A DNA stretch of 64,000 nt. Origin: an uncultured Tolumonas sp. Its GTDB lineage: Bacteria > Pseudomonadota > Gammaproteobacteria > Enterobacterales > Aeromonadaceae. The stretch covers positions 761,001 through 825,000 of the forward strand of contig NZ_OY781371.1 of assembly GCF_963676665.1 (NCBI RefSeq). Direction: 5' to 3'. Positions 1 through 10,769 of the stretch are shown here, in pieces (the first letter of the stretch is position 1; every line of letters begins with the position of its first letter). The notes beneath the pieces are model-generated. The model made no database searches. It saw nothing but the letters and a program-made list of their open reading frames with translations, and had not been told where the DNA came from. The position numbers and the translations under genes are program-made.

Positions 1-2831
1 TTCTTATTCGCAATGATAAGGGCGATGTTCTCGAAAGCGACGGCGTTATTCCTGCACAGCAAAAACAATCGATAACTCTGTTATCCCGTCCATATCGGCA
101 GCAAGTCGTGTCACTTTTCCACCAGTCATCAAATGGTTCTCATCATTTGATTGGTTATTTGGACTTGTACTCCAATCAGAGCGTCCTGTGGGATCGCATT
201 AAATATAGCCTTTCGGTGATGTTATTAAGTTCAGTCATCGTCACCACCTGTCTCTGGTTTATTTTCTCTTGGGCAATTCGTTTTCGGTTATCGGATAGCG
301 TAACCCTGATGGCTAAAACGGTCGCAGGTTGGCGATATAAGCCCAAAGAGATGCGAGTCGAGAAGATCGAATATCCATATCAAGATGAATTAGGTGCGCT
401 CGTTGATGTGCTGAATGAAAGCCAATCGCTACTTTTTGAATCGATACAAAAACTCAATGCAGTGAATCTGAATCTTGAGCAAATTGTTGCCGAGCGGACA
501 CAAGAGCTGCGGTTGGCTAAAGACTCAGCAGAGCATGCCAACCTCGCTAAAAGTCAATTTCTGGCCAATATGAGTCATGAAATTCGCACGCCAATGAATG
601 CTATTTTGGGCATGCTTTATCTTGCCCTCAAAAATGATTTACCGTCCAGTTTGCATAACTACCTTTCAAAAGCACAAGGTGCTGCCCATTCTCTGCTGGG
701 CATTATTAATGACATTCTCGACTTTTCTAAAATTGAGGCGGGTAAGCTGGAGCTGGAAAGTATTGAATTCAGCCTTGATAGTGTATTGGATCAACTGACT
801 GACGCAATCAATTACCAGGCTGAACACAAGGGTATTGAGTTTCTTATTCGCTACGATACGGCTATTCCGTCGATTTTACTGGGTGATCCACTGCGCCTTG
901 GCCAAGTGTTACTGAATTTATGCGGCAATGCGGTGAAATTTACTGAGCAAGGTGAGGTAGAACTGGCTTTTCATGCTCTTTCTATCACTGATACTGAGTT
1001 AAATATTCAGGTCAATGTTCGGGATACGGGGATCGGGATGTTGCCTGAACAACAAAATAAATTGTTCCAGAAATTTACTCAGGCTGATCAATCAACAACC
1101 CGTCATTATGGCGGCACCGGGTTAGGCTTAGCGATTTGCAAAAATCTGGTTGAGCTGATGGGCGGGACAATATGGATCGAAGATACTCAATTGGGGAAAG
1201 GAACCACCATCTGTTTTACTGCCCAATTTAAAATGGCACCACAAGTAAAGTCTCGTCGTCATGAATTACTGGAACAAGCAGGCCCATTACTCAACGGTAT
1301 TCGGGTGTTGGTGGTTGATGACAATGAAATGTCGCGTGAAATTTTGGCTGGTATGCTGAGTTATTTCGGTGTGCTTGTTCGTGTGGCGCATAATGGCGCC
1401 GCCGCATTAGCAGCATTGCAGACTGAGAATGAAAGACCGTTTGATGTCGTGTTAATGGACTGGAAAATGCCCGGTATGAACGGGGATGAAGCGGCACAAC
1501 GCATTCATAACGAGATAGTTCATCAGCCTAAAATTGTCATGGTAACGGCCTATGGTCGTGAGGATGTTATCCGGCTGGCAGAACAGGCCGGCGTTGATGG
1601 TTTTCTCATTAAGCCCGTTTCACCGTCCTCGTTGCTCGACACAATTCTTTCCGTCCTTGGGCGGGGGCGAATTTTGGGAGTCCCGGATCATCTGCCGCAA
1701 AAAACAGTTACATTAGCGAGTCATAATAATTTGGCTGGCATTCATTTATTACTGGTTGAAGATAATGACATCAACCGTGAATTTGCGGCCGAATTGTTAC
1801 GTAGCCAAGGGATTGTGGTTGATGAAGCACTCAACGGGGAAGAAGCCGTCTATAAGGTTCAACGCCAGAACTATGATGGTGTATTGATGGATATCCAGAT
1901 GCCGGTCATGGATGGATTAGAGGCCGCTCAACATATCCGTGCTTTGGCAAAAACACCTGATGGTGCGCGTTTCGCTTCATTACCTATTATTGCTATGACC
2001 GCATTGGCAATGGTACAAGATGTAGAAAAAAGTCTGGCGGCCGGTATGAACGATCATATAACCAAACCGATGGATCCAGAACGTCTGATGTCGTCTTTGG
2101 CTAAATGGGTGCATAGTTCTTCATCATCCAATACCGAAGCGGTTTTGAGCTCAACAGCCAGTTTTTCGCAGCAATACGCCAATGATTTGCAACTTTTGAC
2201 GAGTCTGGATATCCGGCAAGGTATCCGCCGTATTGGTGGTAAAGAAGACGCTTATCGCAAACAACTCAGCCGCTTTCGGAAACATTATGCAGATGCTGAT
2301 ATCCGGTTACAGCAACTGATTTCTGAATATGGAGCACAGAAGGCGGAGGATTATTGTCATGCGCTGAAAGGCGTTTCCGGCAATATCGGTGCCGTCCGGC
2401 TTTTTGATTCGGTGAGTCGCATTGATGCTCAGCTCAAACAAGGTCAACAACCTGAGCCTGCACAACTGAAAATCATGCAGCAACAGCTACGACAAGTTAT
2501 GAATGATATTGATAGTTTGACTAATCCGGTAGTGGAACCATCAATTCAGCCAACGAACCGCTTGAGTCGAGATGAAGTCTTGGCGCGGTTAGATAAGTTA
2601 GCCTATTCGTTAGAATATGACTTAGGTGCCGTAGAGCCCTTGTTAACTGAAATCCGAGCCAATTTAAGCGGTTATGAAGTTGAATCATTGGTCGGTGATA
2701 TTGTCGCTAAGACCGATATTTTTGCCATCGATGAAGCATTGGCTTTGTTAACGACATTACGCAATCGATTACACCCGGAAAACGTTGGTGATGTGTTAAA
2801 GAATAAACGTAGCGGTGATCAATATGAGTGA
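1..2831 (+). CDS. Hybrid sensor histidine kinase, BarA-like (5' end outside window)
   Basis: The frame is open from base 3 to the TGA at 2829-2831, so the true start lies upstream. In order one sees the end of an extracytoplasmic sensor region, a membrane helix (about bases 205-275), a HAMP-type linker, a coiled coil, HisKA with phospho-His in [10 protein letters not shown] (codon 576), HATPase_c with DTGIGM and GGTGLGL boxes, receiver 1 (Asp codon 1458 in LMDWKMPG), receiver 2 (Asp codon 1890 in [11 protein letters not shown]) and an Hpt domain (His codon 2358 in [12 protein letters not shown]). About 100 helical residues after the Hpt match nothing I recognise. The family runs a His-Asp-His-Asp phosphorelay at the inner membrane. 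It overlaps the next gene by 8 bases, so that protein, with two receivers of its own, is the likely phosphate acceptor (inference). The signal sensed is not visible. Confidence 0.93.
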   Translation, partial: LIRNDKGDVLESDGVIPAQQKQSITLLSRPYRQQVVSLFHQSSNGSHHLIGYLDLYSNQSVLWDRIKYSLSVMLLSSVIVTTCLWFIFSWAIRFRLSDSVTLMAKTVAGWRYKPKEMRVEKIEYPYQDELGALVDVLNESQSLLFESIQKLNAVNLNLEQIVAERTQELRLAKDSAEHANLAKSQFLANMSHEIRTPMNAILGMLYLALKNDLPSSLHNYLSKAQGAAHSLLGIINDILDFSKIEAGKLELESIEFSLDSVLDQLTDAINYQAEHKGIEFLIRYDTAIPSILLGDPLRLGQVLLNLCGNAVKFTEQGEVELAFHALSITDTELNIQVNVRDTGIGMLPEQQNKLFQKFTQADQSTTRHYGGTGLGLAICKNLVELMGGTIWIEDTQLGKGTTICFTAQFKMAPQVKSRRHELLEQAGPLLNGIRVLVVDDNEMSREILAGMLSYFGVLVRVAHNGAAALAALQTENERPFDVVLMDWKMPGMNGDEAAQRIHNEIVHQPKIVMVTAYGREDVIRLAEQAGVDGFLIKPVSPSSLLDTILSVLGRGRILGVPDHLPQKTVTLASHNNLAGIHLLLVEDNDINREFAAELLRSQGIVVDEALNGEEAVYKVQRQNYDGVLMDIQMPVMDGLEAAQHIRALAKTPDGARFASLPIIAMTALAMVQDVEKSLAAGMNDHITKPMDPERLMSSLAKWVHSSSSSNTEAVLSSTASFSQQYANDLQLLTSLDIRQGIRRIGGKEDAYRKQLSRFRKHYADADIRLQQLISEYGAQKAEDYCHALKGVSGNIGAVRLFDSVSRIDAQLKQGQQPEPAQLKIMQQQLRQVMNDIDSLTNPVVEPSIQPTNRLSRDEVLARLDKLAYSLEYDLGAVEPLLTEIRANLSGYEVESLVGDIVAKTDIFAIDEALALLTTLRNRLHPENVGDVLKNKRSGDQYE

Positions 2832-5802
2832 GCACTCGAATAAACGCCCCAGGATCCTCATTGTGGATGACGTTAATGAAAATCTGCATGCATTAATGAA
2901 TATTCTGCGCGATGACTATGTTATTTCTGCGGCCACCAGTGGGGAAAAAGCACTGGAAATCGCGCAACGCCAGCCACAGCCTGAACTGATCCTGCTGGAT
3001 ATAAAGATGCCTGGCATGGATGGTTATTCTGTTCTTGCCAGACTTAAAGCTGAACCCGCCACCGCCGATATTCCGGTGATATTTGTCACTGCGCTTGCGG
3101 AAGCTATTGATGAAGAAAGAGGGCTTAAACTGGGCGTTGCAGATTATATAACTAAACCCGTTAATGCTGAATTGTTGCGCTTACGTGTGCAAACCCAACT
3201 GGAGTTAAAAGAGTATCGTAAAACGCCTATATTGTTGGATACCATGCGGCGCCTTCCACCTGGTGAAGTGCCAACCATATTGGTCGTAGATGATATACCG
3301 GAAAATATTCATGCACTGTTAGAAGTGCTGAAAGACGACTATCGGATCATGGTGGCTAATAATGGGCGTAAAGCCATCGAGTTGGCACAAGGTGCTACGC
3401 CGCCAGATCTTATTTTGCTCGACATCGTGATGCCAGACATGGATGGTGTAGAAGTTTGTCGTCAGATAAAAATGACACCAGCGGGTAATCGGATCCCGAT
3501 CATTTTCATTACAGTCGTGGATTCATCAGAAGACAAAGTGCACGGTTTTGATGTTGGGGCGGCCGATTACATCACTAAACCATTTGATATTGATGAAGTC
3601 CGGGTTCGTATTCGAACGCATCTTGAACTCAGCCGATTAAGATGTTTTCTTGAGCAATTGGTGGCACAACGCACCGCCTTGCTGGAGAAAAGCGAAGAAA
3701 AATATCGCACTCTCGCAGATTATTCACCTAACTGGGAATATTGGTTGGCACAAGATGGCAGCTATCTCTATGTTTCACCTGCCTGTGCCGATATTTCTGG
3801 ATACTCTCCAGCCGACTTTTTTGCTGATGCTCAGTTGATGGATAAAATAATCTATCCGGAAGATCTTCCCGCCTGGAACCGGTATGGCCCAACAAATTGT
3901 GCGGACAAGAGTAAGCAAACGCCATTGATTTTCCGCATCCGACGACAGGATGGCGCTGAGCGCTGGATTGAGCACGTATGTCTGTTTGTCTATGATGCGA
4001 TGGGGAATTATACCGGATGTCGTGGTACCCATCGTGATATCACTGAACGGCGACAGGCGGAAGAGAACCTCCATTTGGCGGCTGCGGTACTTGAAAATAC
4101 GACGGAAGGGGTCGTTATCACTGATGCACATAACAACATTTTGAGTATCAACAATGCCTTTACTGAAATCACCGGATTTAATGCACAAGAGGTTGTAGGG
4201 TGTAACCCTAGCTTGCTGAAATCTGGCCGACATGAACGTGATTTTTATCAGGCAATGTGGCGAGCCATTGATATAACAGGCGCTTGGCAAGGCGAGATCT
4301 GGAACCGACATAAGAATGGTTCGATTTTCCCTGCACTGTTTAATATAAGCGTGATCCGCAATGCACAGGGTGTGCGCACACACCATATCGCTGTTTTTTC
4401 AGATCTGAGTCAGATCAAACGAACAGAGCAAAAACTCGACTTTCTTGTTCATCGCGATCCGTTAACAGAGTTACCCAATCGCGTTCTTTTTCATGAACTT
4501 TTATTTCATGCAATTCAGCAAAACGAGCAAAACCATACCCGATTTGCGCTGTTATTTCTCGATCTTGTTAATTTTAAAATGATCAACGAAAGCTTGGGCC
4601 CGAGTCTGGGCGATAAGCTATTGATTGAAGTCGCTAATCGGTTCCGAGAGTTGTTTCCGAATGTGAATGCCATTGCTCGCGTGGGTGGTGACATATTTAA
4701 TATTATTCTTGAACAAAACGAGCATGCGCTCGGCCCTGATTTGGTAGCACAACAGATCATTGACGCATTTAATGAACCGTTCGAAATTGATGGTCATCAG
4801 GTCTATAGCGGCGTGAGTATAGGGATTGCGCTATACCCGGAAGATGGTCTGGATGTAGAAACTTTGCAATCCCATGGTGATGCAGCGCTTCATCAAGCTA
4901 AATCACAAGGTCGTGGTCTGTTGCGCTTTTTTTCGCCAGAAATGACAACATTAGCTAAGGCTCGGTTGGCGTTGGAAGCGGATTTACGACGAGCAATAAA
5001 AGGAAATGAACTGCGGTTATTTTATCAGCCACAAATCGATCTGGTTAATGGTCAAATTGTCGGGTTCGAAGCGTTAGTTCGTTGGCAACATCCAAGCCGG
5101 GGTATGATCCCGCCATCTAGTTTTATTCCCTTAGCCGAAGAATGCGGGCTGATTGTCCCACTCGGTGAATGGGTGTTGAAAACAGCTTGTTATCAAATTA
5201 AAGCATGGTCGCTTTCCCGACCAGCATTTGGACAAATTGCAGTTAATGTTTCTGCAGCTCAATTAGGGCGGGGCAATTTTGCCGCCATGGTTAAAACGAT
5301 CATTAATGAAACCGGCATTCAACCCGGAAGTTTGGAGATTGAAATCACTGAAAGTTCTGTCATGTCAAATCTAACGAGTGCTATCGAATCGTTTAGTGAG
5401 TTGAAGGCTTTGGGCGTTCGCCTGTCAATTGATGATTTTGGCACTGGTTATTCTTCACTGGCATATCTTCAACAACTGGCTGTGCATAAGCTCAAGATTG
5501 ATATCTCGTTTGTGCGAAAAATATTGGTGAACAGTGCTGATGCATTGATAGTTCAGGCGGTTATTGCGTTGGGCCATAGTCTGGGGCTAGAAATAATTGC
5601 GGAGGGTGTAGAGGAATTAGCCCAGGCAAAATATCTGCGCTTCCTGCAATGTGATGTTATGCAGGGCTTTTTGGTTAGCAAACCTTTGCCACTTGATGAA
5701 ATTGAAGTGTTTTTGAACTGTTATGAACCGCTGTCGATCCCAGCAGAGGATAAAGGCTCTCGCTCGGTGTTGTTTGTTCACTCTGAACCCTTCAATCAAT
5801 GA
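2824..5802 (+). CDS. Response regulator REC-REC-PAS-PAS-GGDEF(degenerate)-EAL, probable c-di-GMP phosphodiesterase
   Basis: The protein has 992 residues from the ATG at 2824; an in-frame GTG at 2815 is an alternative. Receiver 1 (about 9-125) has phospho-Asp59, and receiver 2 (about 155-270) has Asp200. Two PAS domains follow (about 290-410 and 415-530), then a GGDEF domain whose signature reads GGDIF (621-625), then an EAL domain (about 715-960). The EAL residues are present: Glu749 in EAL, Asn in NVSAAQL, Glu in EITES, Asp870-Asp871 in DDFGTGYSS, and Lys in HKLKID. The expected activity is therefore c-di-GMP hydrolysis in the cytosol, with the GGDIF domain as an inactive or GTP-sensing module (inference from the family). 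The start overlaps the stop of the upstream kinase, which implies translational coupling and a shared pathway. Confidence 0.92.
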   Translation: MSEHSNKRPRILIVDDVNENLHALMNILRDDYVISAATSGEKALEIAQRQPQPELILLDIKMPGMDGYSVLARLKAEPATADIPVIFVTALAEAIDEERGLKLGVADYITKPVNAELLRLRVQTQLELKEYRKTPILLDTMRRLPPGEVPTILVVDDIPENIHALLEVLKDDYRIMVANNGRKAIELAQGATPPDLILLDIVMPDMDGVEVCRQIKMTPAGNRIPIIFITVVDSSEDKVHGFDVGAADYITKPFDIDEVRVRIRTHLELSRLRCFLEQLVAQRTALLEKSEEKYRTLADYSPNWEYWLAQDGSYLYVSPACADISGYSPADFFADAQLMDKIIYPEDLPAWNRYGPTNCADKSKQTPLIFRIRRQDGAERWIEHVCLFVYDAMGNYTGCRGTHRDITERRQAEENLHLAAAVLENTTEGVVITDAHNNILSINNAFTEITGFNAQEVVGCNPSLLKSGRHERDFYQAMWRAIDITGAWQGEIWNRHKNGSIFPALFNISVIRNAQGVRTHHIAVFSDLSQIKRTEQKLDFLVHRDPLTELPNRVLFHELLFHAIQQNEQNHTRFALLFLDLVNFKMINESLGPSLGDKLLIEVANRFRELFPNVNAIARVGGDIFNIILEQNEHALGPDLVAQQIIDAFNEPFEIDGHQVYSGVSIGIALYPEDGLDVETLQSHGDAALHQAKSQGRGLLRFFSPEMTTLAKARLALEADLRRAIKGNELRLFYQPQIDLVNGQIVGFEALVRWQHPSRGMIPPSSFIPLAEECGLIVPLGEWVLKTACYQIKAWSLSRPAFGQIAVNVSAAQLGRGNFAAMVKTIINETGIQPGSLEIEITESSVMSNLTSAIESFSELKALGVRLSIDDFGTGYSSLAYLQQLAVHKLKIDISFVRKILVNSADALIVQAVIALGHSLGLEIIAEGVEELAQAKYLRFLQCDVMQGFLVSKPLPLDEIEVFLNCYEPLSIPAEDKGSRSVLFVHSEPFNQ

Positions 5803-5994
5803 TTTAATACTATGTGCAGCCATAAGATTGCGAAAAGAGGCTATGGCTCTATCTTTGGTAAGGAGTGATATTCGAAGTTCGTGAGGGAAGCCAAGCTGTT
5901 TTAATTCAAGCGGGAAGGGGACACGGGTGTAGTAGTTACCGTAACGGTTTCGAAGCAAGTAGCTAGCCGTAGTTGTGACACCCGATTGTGACAC
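5803..5994 (-). pseudogene. Tyrosine integrase, N-terminal fragment
   Basis: Reading from a GTG at 5994, about 64 residues resemble the N-terminus of phage-type site-specific integrases: YLLRNRYGNYYTRV, then PLELKQLGF, then ISLLTKDRAIASFR. The similarity stops where the antisense of the EAL gene begins, so the catalytic Arg/His/Arg/Tyr domain is absent. The fragment abuts the stop codon of the EAL gene, which suggests the integrated element once ended here. It is a relic with no expected function. Confidence 0.6.
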
Positions 5995-6031
5995 TCGCTA
6001 ATTCAGATGCGCCAAAAACAAAAAGACACAC

Positions 6032-6783
6032 CAAAATGATATCCGTGTAGAAAAAAACTCACTCCAGTCCATGATTAGTCTTGGAATAGAAGGGCTGTTC
6101 TGGGTACCTACCAGCAATGAGCCAGCAATGGTTGATCTACTACAACGTAGCTCTGCTAGAACGGTTGTTATTACTCAACGTTCAAAATTTTTTGATTCTG
6201 TATTGGTAGACAATCGTTTAGGCGCATTACTTGCGGCACAGCATCTTATTGAACTTGGTTATAACAATATAGGATTTATTGGTCAAACAAATGTCGATGA
6301 TGAAAAATATTCGGTCTTCAACCACTGTCTTGAGCAAAATGGCCTTAAAGTTGACTCTAAAAATTTACTCTGGGTAAACAAAGGTGCAGGTGAAAGTCTA
6401 ATAAAACAGACGGAAGACGTGCAGAAAACAGTCAAGGCTATTGTCGAAAATTTTCAAAGTAATCTCGCTTTTTGGGTTTACAATGATGTATTTGCAGTTT
6501 GTCTAAATTCGACAACTTGCTGAAGCAGGTATAAGAATACCGGATGATTTGGCTCTGATCAGTCTCGACGATACCTATTTATCTCAATTACTTAACATAA
6601 CCAGTGTCACTCACCCCATCCGTGAGATAGCAAGATTAGCTTTTAATTAGAGAGAAAAAAACGTCAAATGAAATTAATTGTATCGAATTACGACCTAGGT
6701 TAATTGCCAGAGAAACAACACTAAAGCTCAATAAAACGAGAATAACTTTACAGCCAAATAAAAATACAAATAGGGTTGTGTAG
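6032..6783 (+). pseudogene. LacI/PurR-family regulator, headless and twice frameshifted
   Basis: Three frames together encode the sugar-binding (periplasmic-binding-like) domain of a LacI-family repressor. The first frame has IRVEKNSLQSMISLGIEG, FWVPTSN and LVDNRLGALLAAQHLIELGY (about 6041-6505). After a shift near 6500-6510 it continues with RQLAEAGIRIPDDLALISLD to about 6645. After a second shift between 6648 and 6670 it continues with CIELRPRLIARETT to the TAG at 6781. The N-terminal helix-turn-helix is missing, so it cannot bind DNA as a normal LacI protein. It belongs to the debris between the integrase fragment and the IS element. Confidence 0.8.
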
Positions 6784-6923
6784 TGATGTTACTCCCTGAT
6801 TAATGCAATACATAAATTATGGTACTGTAAATTCAAATGGTCAAAGCAACAGTGACTAGAGATCGCAGTGAATCATGCATATGTGTTATATGCCATGTTT
6901 TTTCTGCCGTGACATATAACGAG

Positions 6924-6964
6924 ATTATTACTGGAATACAATAAATTGATATTCCAGTAATAAT
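6924..6964. terminator. 15-bp perfect hairpin, probable bidirectional terminator
   Basis: Arms ATTATTACTGGAATA (6924-6938) and its exact complement (6950-6964) flank an 11-base loop. It lies between the broken LacI gene (+) and the epoxide-hydrolase fragment (-), converging on it from both sides. The arms are AT-rich with runs of T/A at the outer ends, which suits termination in either direction. The rest of 6784-7023 shows no gene. Confidence 0.45.
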
Positions 6965-7023
6965 TTGCATTAATTTAATAAAGAAAGCTTACTAGTTTTA
7001 TTGTTGTTCAATGCACAAATCAA

Positions 7024-7300
7024 CTAACGCTTGATCTCGCTAAGCTGCTTTTCAAAATCGGTCGGATCAAAATAGTCACGCCAGATAGTTATCATCCCGT
7101 TTTCAATCGTGAGTGCACCCATCACAGGTAGAGAGATTGTTCCGCCACTAGTGTGGTAAAACACGTCAAGTCGTTCACTTAACACCACATTACCAACAAC
7201 GGCAATGTTGATGACATTAAATTCCGCTCTCCAATCTTTGCCGAACCCAAAATCAATGTGAAACTGGCGTACGCCGTCCCGGCCAATAATTACAGGGAAT
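7024..7300 (-). pseudogene. Limonene-1,2-epoxide hydrolase family protein, 5' part removed by IS
   Basis: About 91 C-terminal residues remain, ending at the TAG whose complement lies at 7024-7026. The pattern ERLDVF...GALTIENGMITIWRDYFD matches the C-terminal half of the LEH/SnoaL-like fold. The Arg-x-Asp pair in ERLD and the Asp in WRDYFD correspond to the catalytic residues of limonene epoxide hydrolase. The frame is cut exactly at base 7300, where the inverted repeat of the IS21-like element begins, so start codon and N-terminal half are lost. An NTF2-like protein of another subfamily is the alternative. Confidence 0.7.
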
Positions 7301-7361
7301 TGTTGATTTGCGCTTAAAACTGACCCACTTTTTGCGTTGAATTTTGACCCACCCTAATTCA

Positions 7362-8150
7362 CTATTTTACGGGTTTGGGTTGTGGATAAACCGGTGTCTT
7401 TTTCTCCTTTTTCCCCTTGGTTGAACTTTCTTTAAAACGATAGCTGTCATTCCCAGTTTCAACAATATGGCAATGGTGTGTCACCCGATCTAACAGGGCT
7501 GTTGTCATCTTCGCATCACCAAATACATTCGACCATTCCGCAAAATTCAGATTGGTCGTGATGATCATGCTGGTACATTCGTATAGTTTACTCATCAAGT
7601 GAAAGAGTAAGGCGCCACCCGTTTGACTAAAGGGTAAGTAACCCATTTCATCCAGTACAACTAAGTCGGTGTGCATCAATCTGGCCGCGATTTGTCCTGC
7701 TTTGCCTTGCTGTTTTTCTTTCTCCAGCGCATTCACCAATTCAATGGTCGAAAAGAATCGAACGCGTCGGTGAAACTGTTCAATGGCCTGTATCCCGATG
7801 GCGGTAGCAAGATGGGTTTTACCGGTTCCCGGGCCGCCCACTAAAACCACATTTTGTGCATTATCCATAAAGTCACCTTGGCATAGTTGCCGGATAAGCG
7901 CCTCATTAGCCATGCTCTCAGTAAAGTTAAAACCATTCACATCTCGATAGGCAGGAAACTTAGCGGCTTTTAATTGATAGGCCACCGAGCGAACTTCTCG
8001 CTCTGCCAGTTCTGCTTTCAATAAATGATCTAATACCGTGATGCTGGCCTGAAATGCCGGTGAGTCTTGTTCCGCAAGATCTGCCAGCGCGTGAGCCATG
8101 CCATATAACTTCAGTGATTTAAGTACGGGGAGCATGGCATTAGTGAGCAT
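7362..8150 (-). CDS. istB: IS21 helper ATPase IstB
   Basis: 262 residues, the usual size for IstB. This AAA+ ATPase forms a filament on target DNA and recruits the IstA transposase. The sequence has an N-terminal helical region ([13 protein letters not shown]), Walker [12 protein letters not shown], Walker [10 protein letters not shown], and a C-terminal [15 protein letters not shown] typical of the family. The start at 8150 overlaps the 3' end of istA by 11 bases, the usual translational coupling in IS21 elements. No disruption is seen. Confidence 0.96.
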   Translation of the reverse strand: MLTNAMLPVLKSLKLYGMAHALADLAEQDSPAFQASITVLDHLLKAELAEREVRSVAYQLKAAKFPAYRDVNGFNFTESMANEALIRQLCQGDFMDNAQNVVLVGGPGTGKTHLATAIGIQAIEQFHRRVRFFSTIELVNALEKEKQQGKAGQIAARLMHTDLVVLDEMGYLPFSQTGGALLFHLMSKLYECTSMIITTNLNFAEWSNVFGDAKMTTALLDRVTHHCHIVETGNDSYRFKESSTKGKKEKKTPVYPQPKPVK

Positions 8151-9657
8151 GATGATCTCCTTGCAGTCTCAGATTGTCATAGCGGGTCACGTTAGCCAAC
8201 GGCTCGATCTTCAGTGTCAGCTCGGGTGGGACATCTATCGGTGCCAGCGGTGTTTTATCCAGTAATCGACTCAAAATATTGAGGACAATTTGCTTCGAGG
8301 GTGCGCCCGTCTCCAACGCTAATTCAACTGCCGTCAATACATCCTGTTCATCGTGCAGCAATACCAGCGCTAAAATGTCCACCATCTCCCGATCACCTCC
8401 TATGCGCTTGAGTAGAATGGATTGCAATGTCCGGAAGGCTTGAGGCAATTCGACAAACGGCGCACCGTTACGCAATGCCCCCGGCTTTCGCTGTAATACA
8501 GAGAGATAATGTCGCCAGTCGTAGATGATGAGTGGGTGTTCATGTTTGCGATTAAACAACCGTTGATGGACCGCGATAATGCCGCCTTCTGCAATCACCT
8601 CGAGACGGTCATGATAAATGTGCAAACTCACCGGGCGGTTGGCAAATGACGAGGGCACGCTGTAACGCGTGCGTTCAAAGGTCAGCAAACTCGTGGGAGA
8701 GATCCGCTTTGTTTGCTCGACGAATCCATCAAAAGGCTGGCCAACTGGCATCAGGAAGGGACGTTCATCATCCAGTGCGGCCTGGATTGTTCTGGCTTCA
8801 GTAGGATGGGTTGATTCATGCCAGAGCGCGACACAACGTGCAGCCAACCAATCGTTCAATGCCGTCAGTGACGGCATCTCAGGCACTTTTTGCCACAATC
8901 GTCGCCGGGCATCCTGTACATTCTTCTCGATCTGACCCTTTTCCCAACCGGCGGCTGGATTACAAAACTCAGCATCAAACAAATAGTGACTAACCATGGC
9001 CGCAAACCGGGCATTCACATCGCGCTGCTTACCCTGTTTTACCTTATCTACGGCGGTCTTCATATTGTCGTAGATGCCCCGTTGTGGAATACCACCCCAT
9101 GCCGTAAAGGCATGGTAATGCGCATCAAACAGCATCTCATGGGTTTGCAGCGGATAAGCGCGAACGAAGAAAGCACGGCTGTAACTCAATTTACAATGAG
9201 CAACTTGCAGCTTGACGCGTTCACCCGCAATTACCGCCCAATCCTCGCTCCAATCAAATTGAAATGCTTCGCCGGGCGAAAACTGCAAAGGGATATAGGT
9301 GTGCTTGCTAGCACCGTGAGTGGATTCTAATTGCCGACGACGCCACTCGCGGGCAAATACCGCTACGCGATCATAGGAGCCATCAAAACCGAGGGTACAT
9401 AAATCAGCGTGCATCTGTTTGACGGAGCGGCGTTGTTTACGAGAGGTTCTGGCTGCATCGGTTAACCACTGCGTCAGTTTATCGGTAAAAGCATCGAGTT
9501 TACTGGGTGTTTGCCGTTGAGGATAAAGGGGTTCAGCAATCTCAGTTCTGAGATAACGGCGAACTGTATTGCGGGAAAATCCGGTACGGCGGGCGATCTC
9601 CCGGATCGAGAGTTTATCGCGGAAATACCAACGTCTGATCTTGCTCAAAATGGCCAC
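8140..9657 (-). CDS. istA: IS21 transposase IstA
   Basis: About 505 residues from the GTG at 9657, which follows an AGGAG box by 8 bases; the frame stays open up to 9729, inside the IS end. An N-terminal helix-turn-helix ([22 protein letters not shown]) is followed by an rve-type DDE integrase core with FQFDWSEDW, then YDNMKTAV, and a Glu in the [11 protein letters not shown] segment. The Mu-like C-terminal region is present. IstA catalyses copy-out and integration of the element and acts with IstB, encoded directly downstream. Confidence 0.94.
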   Translation of the reverse strand: MAILSKIRRWYFRDKLSIREIARRTGFSRNTVRRYLRTEIAEPLYPQRQTPSKLDAFTDKLTQWLTDAARTSRKQRRSVKQMHADLCTLGFDGSYDRVAVFAREWRRRQLESTHGASKHTYIPLQFSPGEAFQFDWSEDWAVIAGERVKLQVAHCKLSYSRAFFVRAYPLQTHEMLFDAHYHAFTAWGGIPQRGIYDNMKTAVDKVKQGKQRDVNARFAAMVSHYLFDAEFCNPAAGWEKGQIEKNVQDARRRLWQKVPEMPSLTALNDWLAARCVALWHESTHPTEARTIQAALDDERPFLMPVGQPFDGFVEQTKRISPTSLLTFERTRYSVPSSFANRPVSLHIYHDRLEVIAEGGIIAVHQRLFNRKHEHPLIIYDWRHYLSVLQRKPGALRNGAPFVELPQAFRTLQSILLKRIGGDREMVDILALVLLHDEQDVLTAVELALETGAPSKQIVLNILSRLLDKTPLAPIDVPPELTLKIEPLANVTRYDNLRLQGDHHAH

Positions 9658-9764
9658 GTTAATCACTCCTAACTCCCGCTCATAAAATAAGCAGGATAGT
9701 CTGTTTACGTGGGTCAAATTTCGACGCAAATATGTGGGTTTAGTGGGTCAGTTTTAAACGCAAA

Positions 9765-10769
9765 TCAACAGTTTGTGTTCAGAATGCGATCAGAAGGGCC
9801 ATGCGAGTTAGTGTTTAATCTCGAATAGTCTTTTACTTCTTTTATGTGTATTTCTTCAGTGGACAATGAGAACGGATTTAATTTTGAGTTTCCTCTTAGA
9901 TTATATGCTTCAGATAAATGACTCTCGGTTATTGTCTCATCGTTCTGAGATAGAGCCAGATACAAAGCATCATTTAACAAATGTTTTAGAGAGCGCATCT
10001 GGCCCGCACAAATATAAAAAAGTGCTTTTATGGTATGAGCATCATTTAGAATGGGCGGTGTTTGAAATCCCATTCTCATACAAAGTCCATTGATGATTTT
10101 AACAAAGTGATCTTTTTGTTCTTTGTCAGATACTTTAAAATAAGGTAAGAATTGAGTGTAAGTTATTCTGGATTGCCATTGCGGATCTTCAAGTATTTTT
10201 TCTGCCCAAGGCATTCCAACGAAAACCAATGGCACACCTGATTCTTCGCTAATGTATTTTAATCTGTTCGATATGGCTGTACATTCTTTAGGTGTCTTAT
10301 ACTCAATTAATTCTTGAACTTCATTAATAATTATCAGTTCGGTTTTTTTATAATGCAGAGATTTAAATAATGCTTTTGTTAATCCAAGCTCTTTTGAACG
10401 TCCCAATCTGTATTCAGCACCAAAATGTCCTAATTCATTAAGCATATGAGCCAAAAGCTTTTCTAGCTCTGGTATTTCTGGAATTCTTACGACTAAAACG
10501 GGGATGTTTTTTGAGGCTATATCTTGAGACGCTTCTGTAACTTTTCGATAATGATTAATTAAAGCAGATTTCCCTGAACCTGAATCTCCAGACAATAACA
10601 TACAAGGCACATCTGCACCTTGATTGTTCGATAATGCAGTATGCCGTCTTTGGAAAAAACGTAGCCTATCGAAACAATCATAAATTTCTCTAATGTGTGG
10701 ATATTCTATAAAGCAACTTAGGAAATCATCATATTGTTTTTGCTGCGTAGTATTAAGTTCTATTATCAT
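9765..10769 (-). CDS. tnsC: Tn7-like transposition regulator TnsC (TniB-type AAA+ ATPase), C-terminus clipped by IS21
   Basis: 334 residues with Walker A LLSGDSGSGKSALI and Walker B LIIINEVQEL, then a sensor region (PLVFVGMPWAEKIL) typical of TnsC/TniB. In Tn7-type elements this ATPase links target selection (TniQ/TnsD) to the TnsA-TnsB transposase. The ATG overlaps the tnsB stop by 4 bases (ATGA). The TGA at 9765-9767 and the last Cys codon lie inside the IS21 inverted repeat, so the native C-terminus is gone, probably only a few residues judging by family length. No tniQ/tnsD follows; the IS occupies its expected place. Confidence 0.88.
   Translation of the reverse strand: MIIELNTTQQKQYDDFLSCFIEYPHIREIYDCFDRLRFFQRRHTALSNNQGADVPCMLLSGDSGSGKSALINHYRKVTEASQDIASKNIPVLVVRIPEIPELEKLLAHMLNELGHFGAEYRLGRSKELGLTKALFKSLHYKKTELIIINEVQELIEYKTPKECTAISNRLKYISEESGVPLVFVGMPWAEKILEDPQWQSRITYTQFLPYFKVSDKEQKDHFVKIINGLCMRMGFQTPPILNDAHTIKALFYICAGQMRSLKHLLNDALYLALSQNDETITESHLSEAYNLRGNSKLNPFSLSTEEIHIKEVKDYSRLNTNSHGPSDRILNTNC

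Larger units (their letters stand above)
7301..9770 (-). mobile_element. IS21-family insertion sequence (istAB), complete
   Basis: A 2470-bp element bounded by 29-bp inverted repeats, TGTTGATTTGCG[C/T]TTAAAACTGACCCACT, at 7301-7329 and (complement) 9742-9770, with one mismatch. Inner copies of the motif TTGACCCAC lie just inside both ends, as expected for the multiple terminal repeats of IS21. It contains istA and istB overlapping on the minus strand, both apparently intact. The flanks (gggaat on the left, gtttgt on the right) do not match, so there is no target duplication. The two flanks belong to different broken genes (epoxide hydrolase and tnsC), which points to a deletion or rearrangement next to the IS. 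Confidence 0.93.

Noticed and set aside
3775-4386. 203-codon open frame on the minus strand
   Set aside because: Lies fully inside the REC-PAS-GGDEF-EAL gene, antisense, with no domain pattern; a shadow of strong codon bias.
7291-9780. Target-site duplication of the IS21 element
   Set aside because: Flanking bases gggaat and gtttgt do not match; more likely an adjacent deletion.
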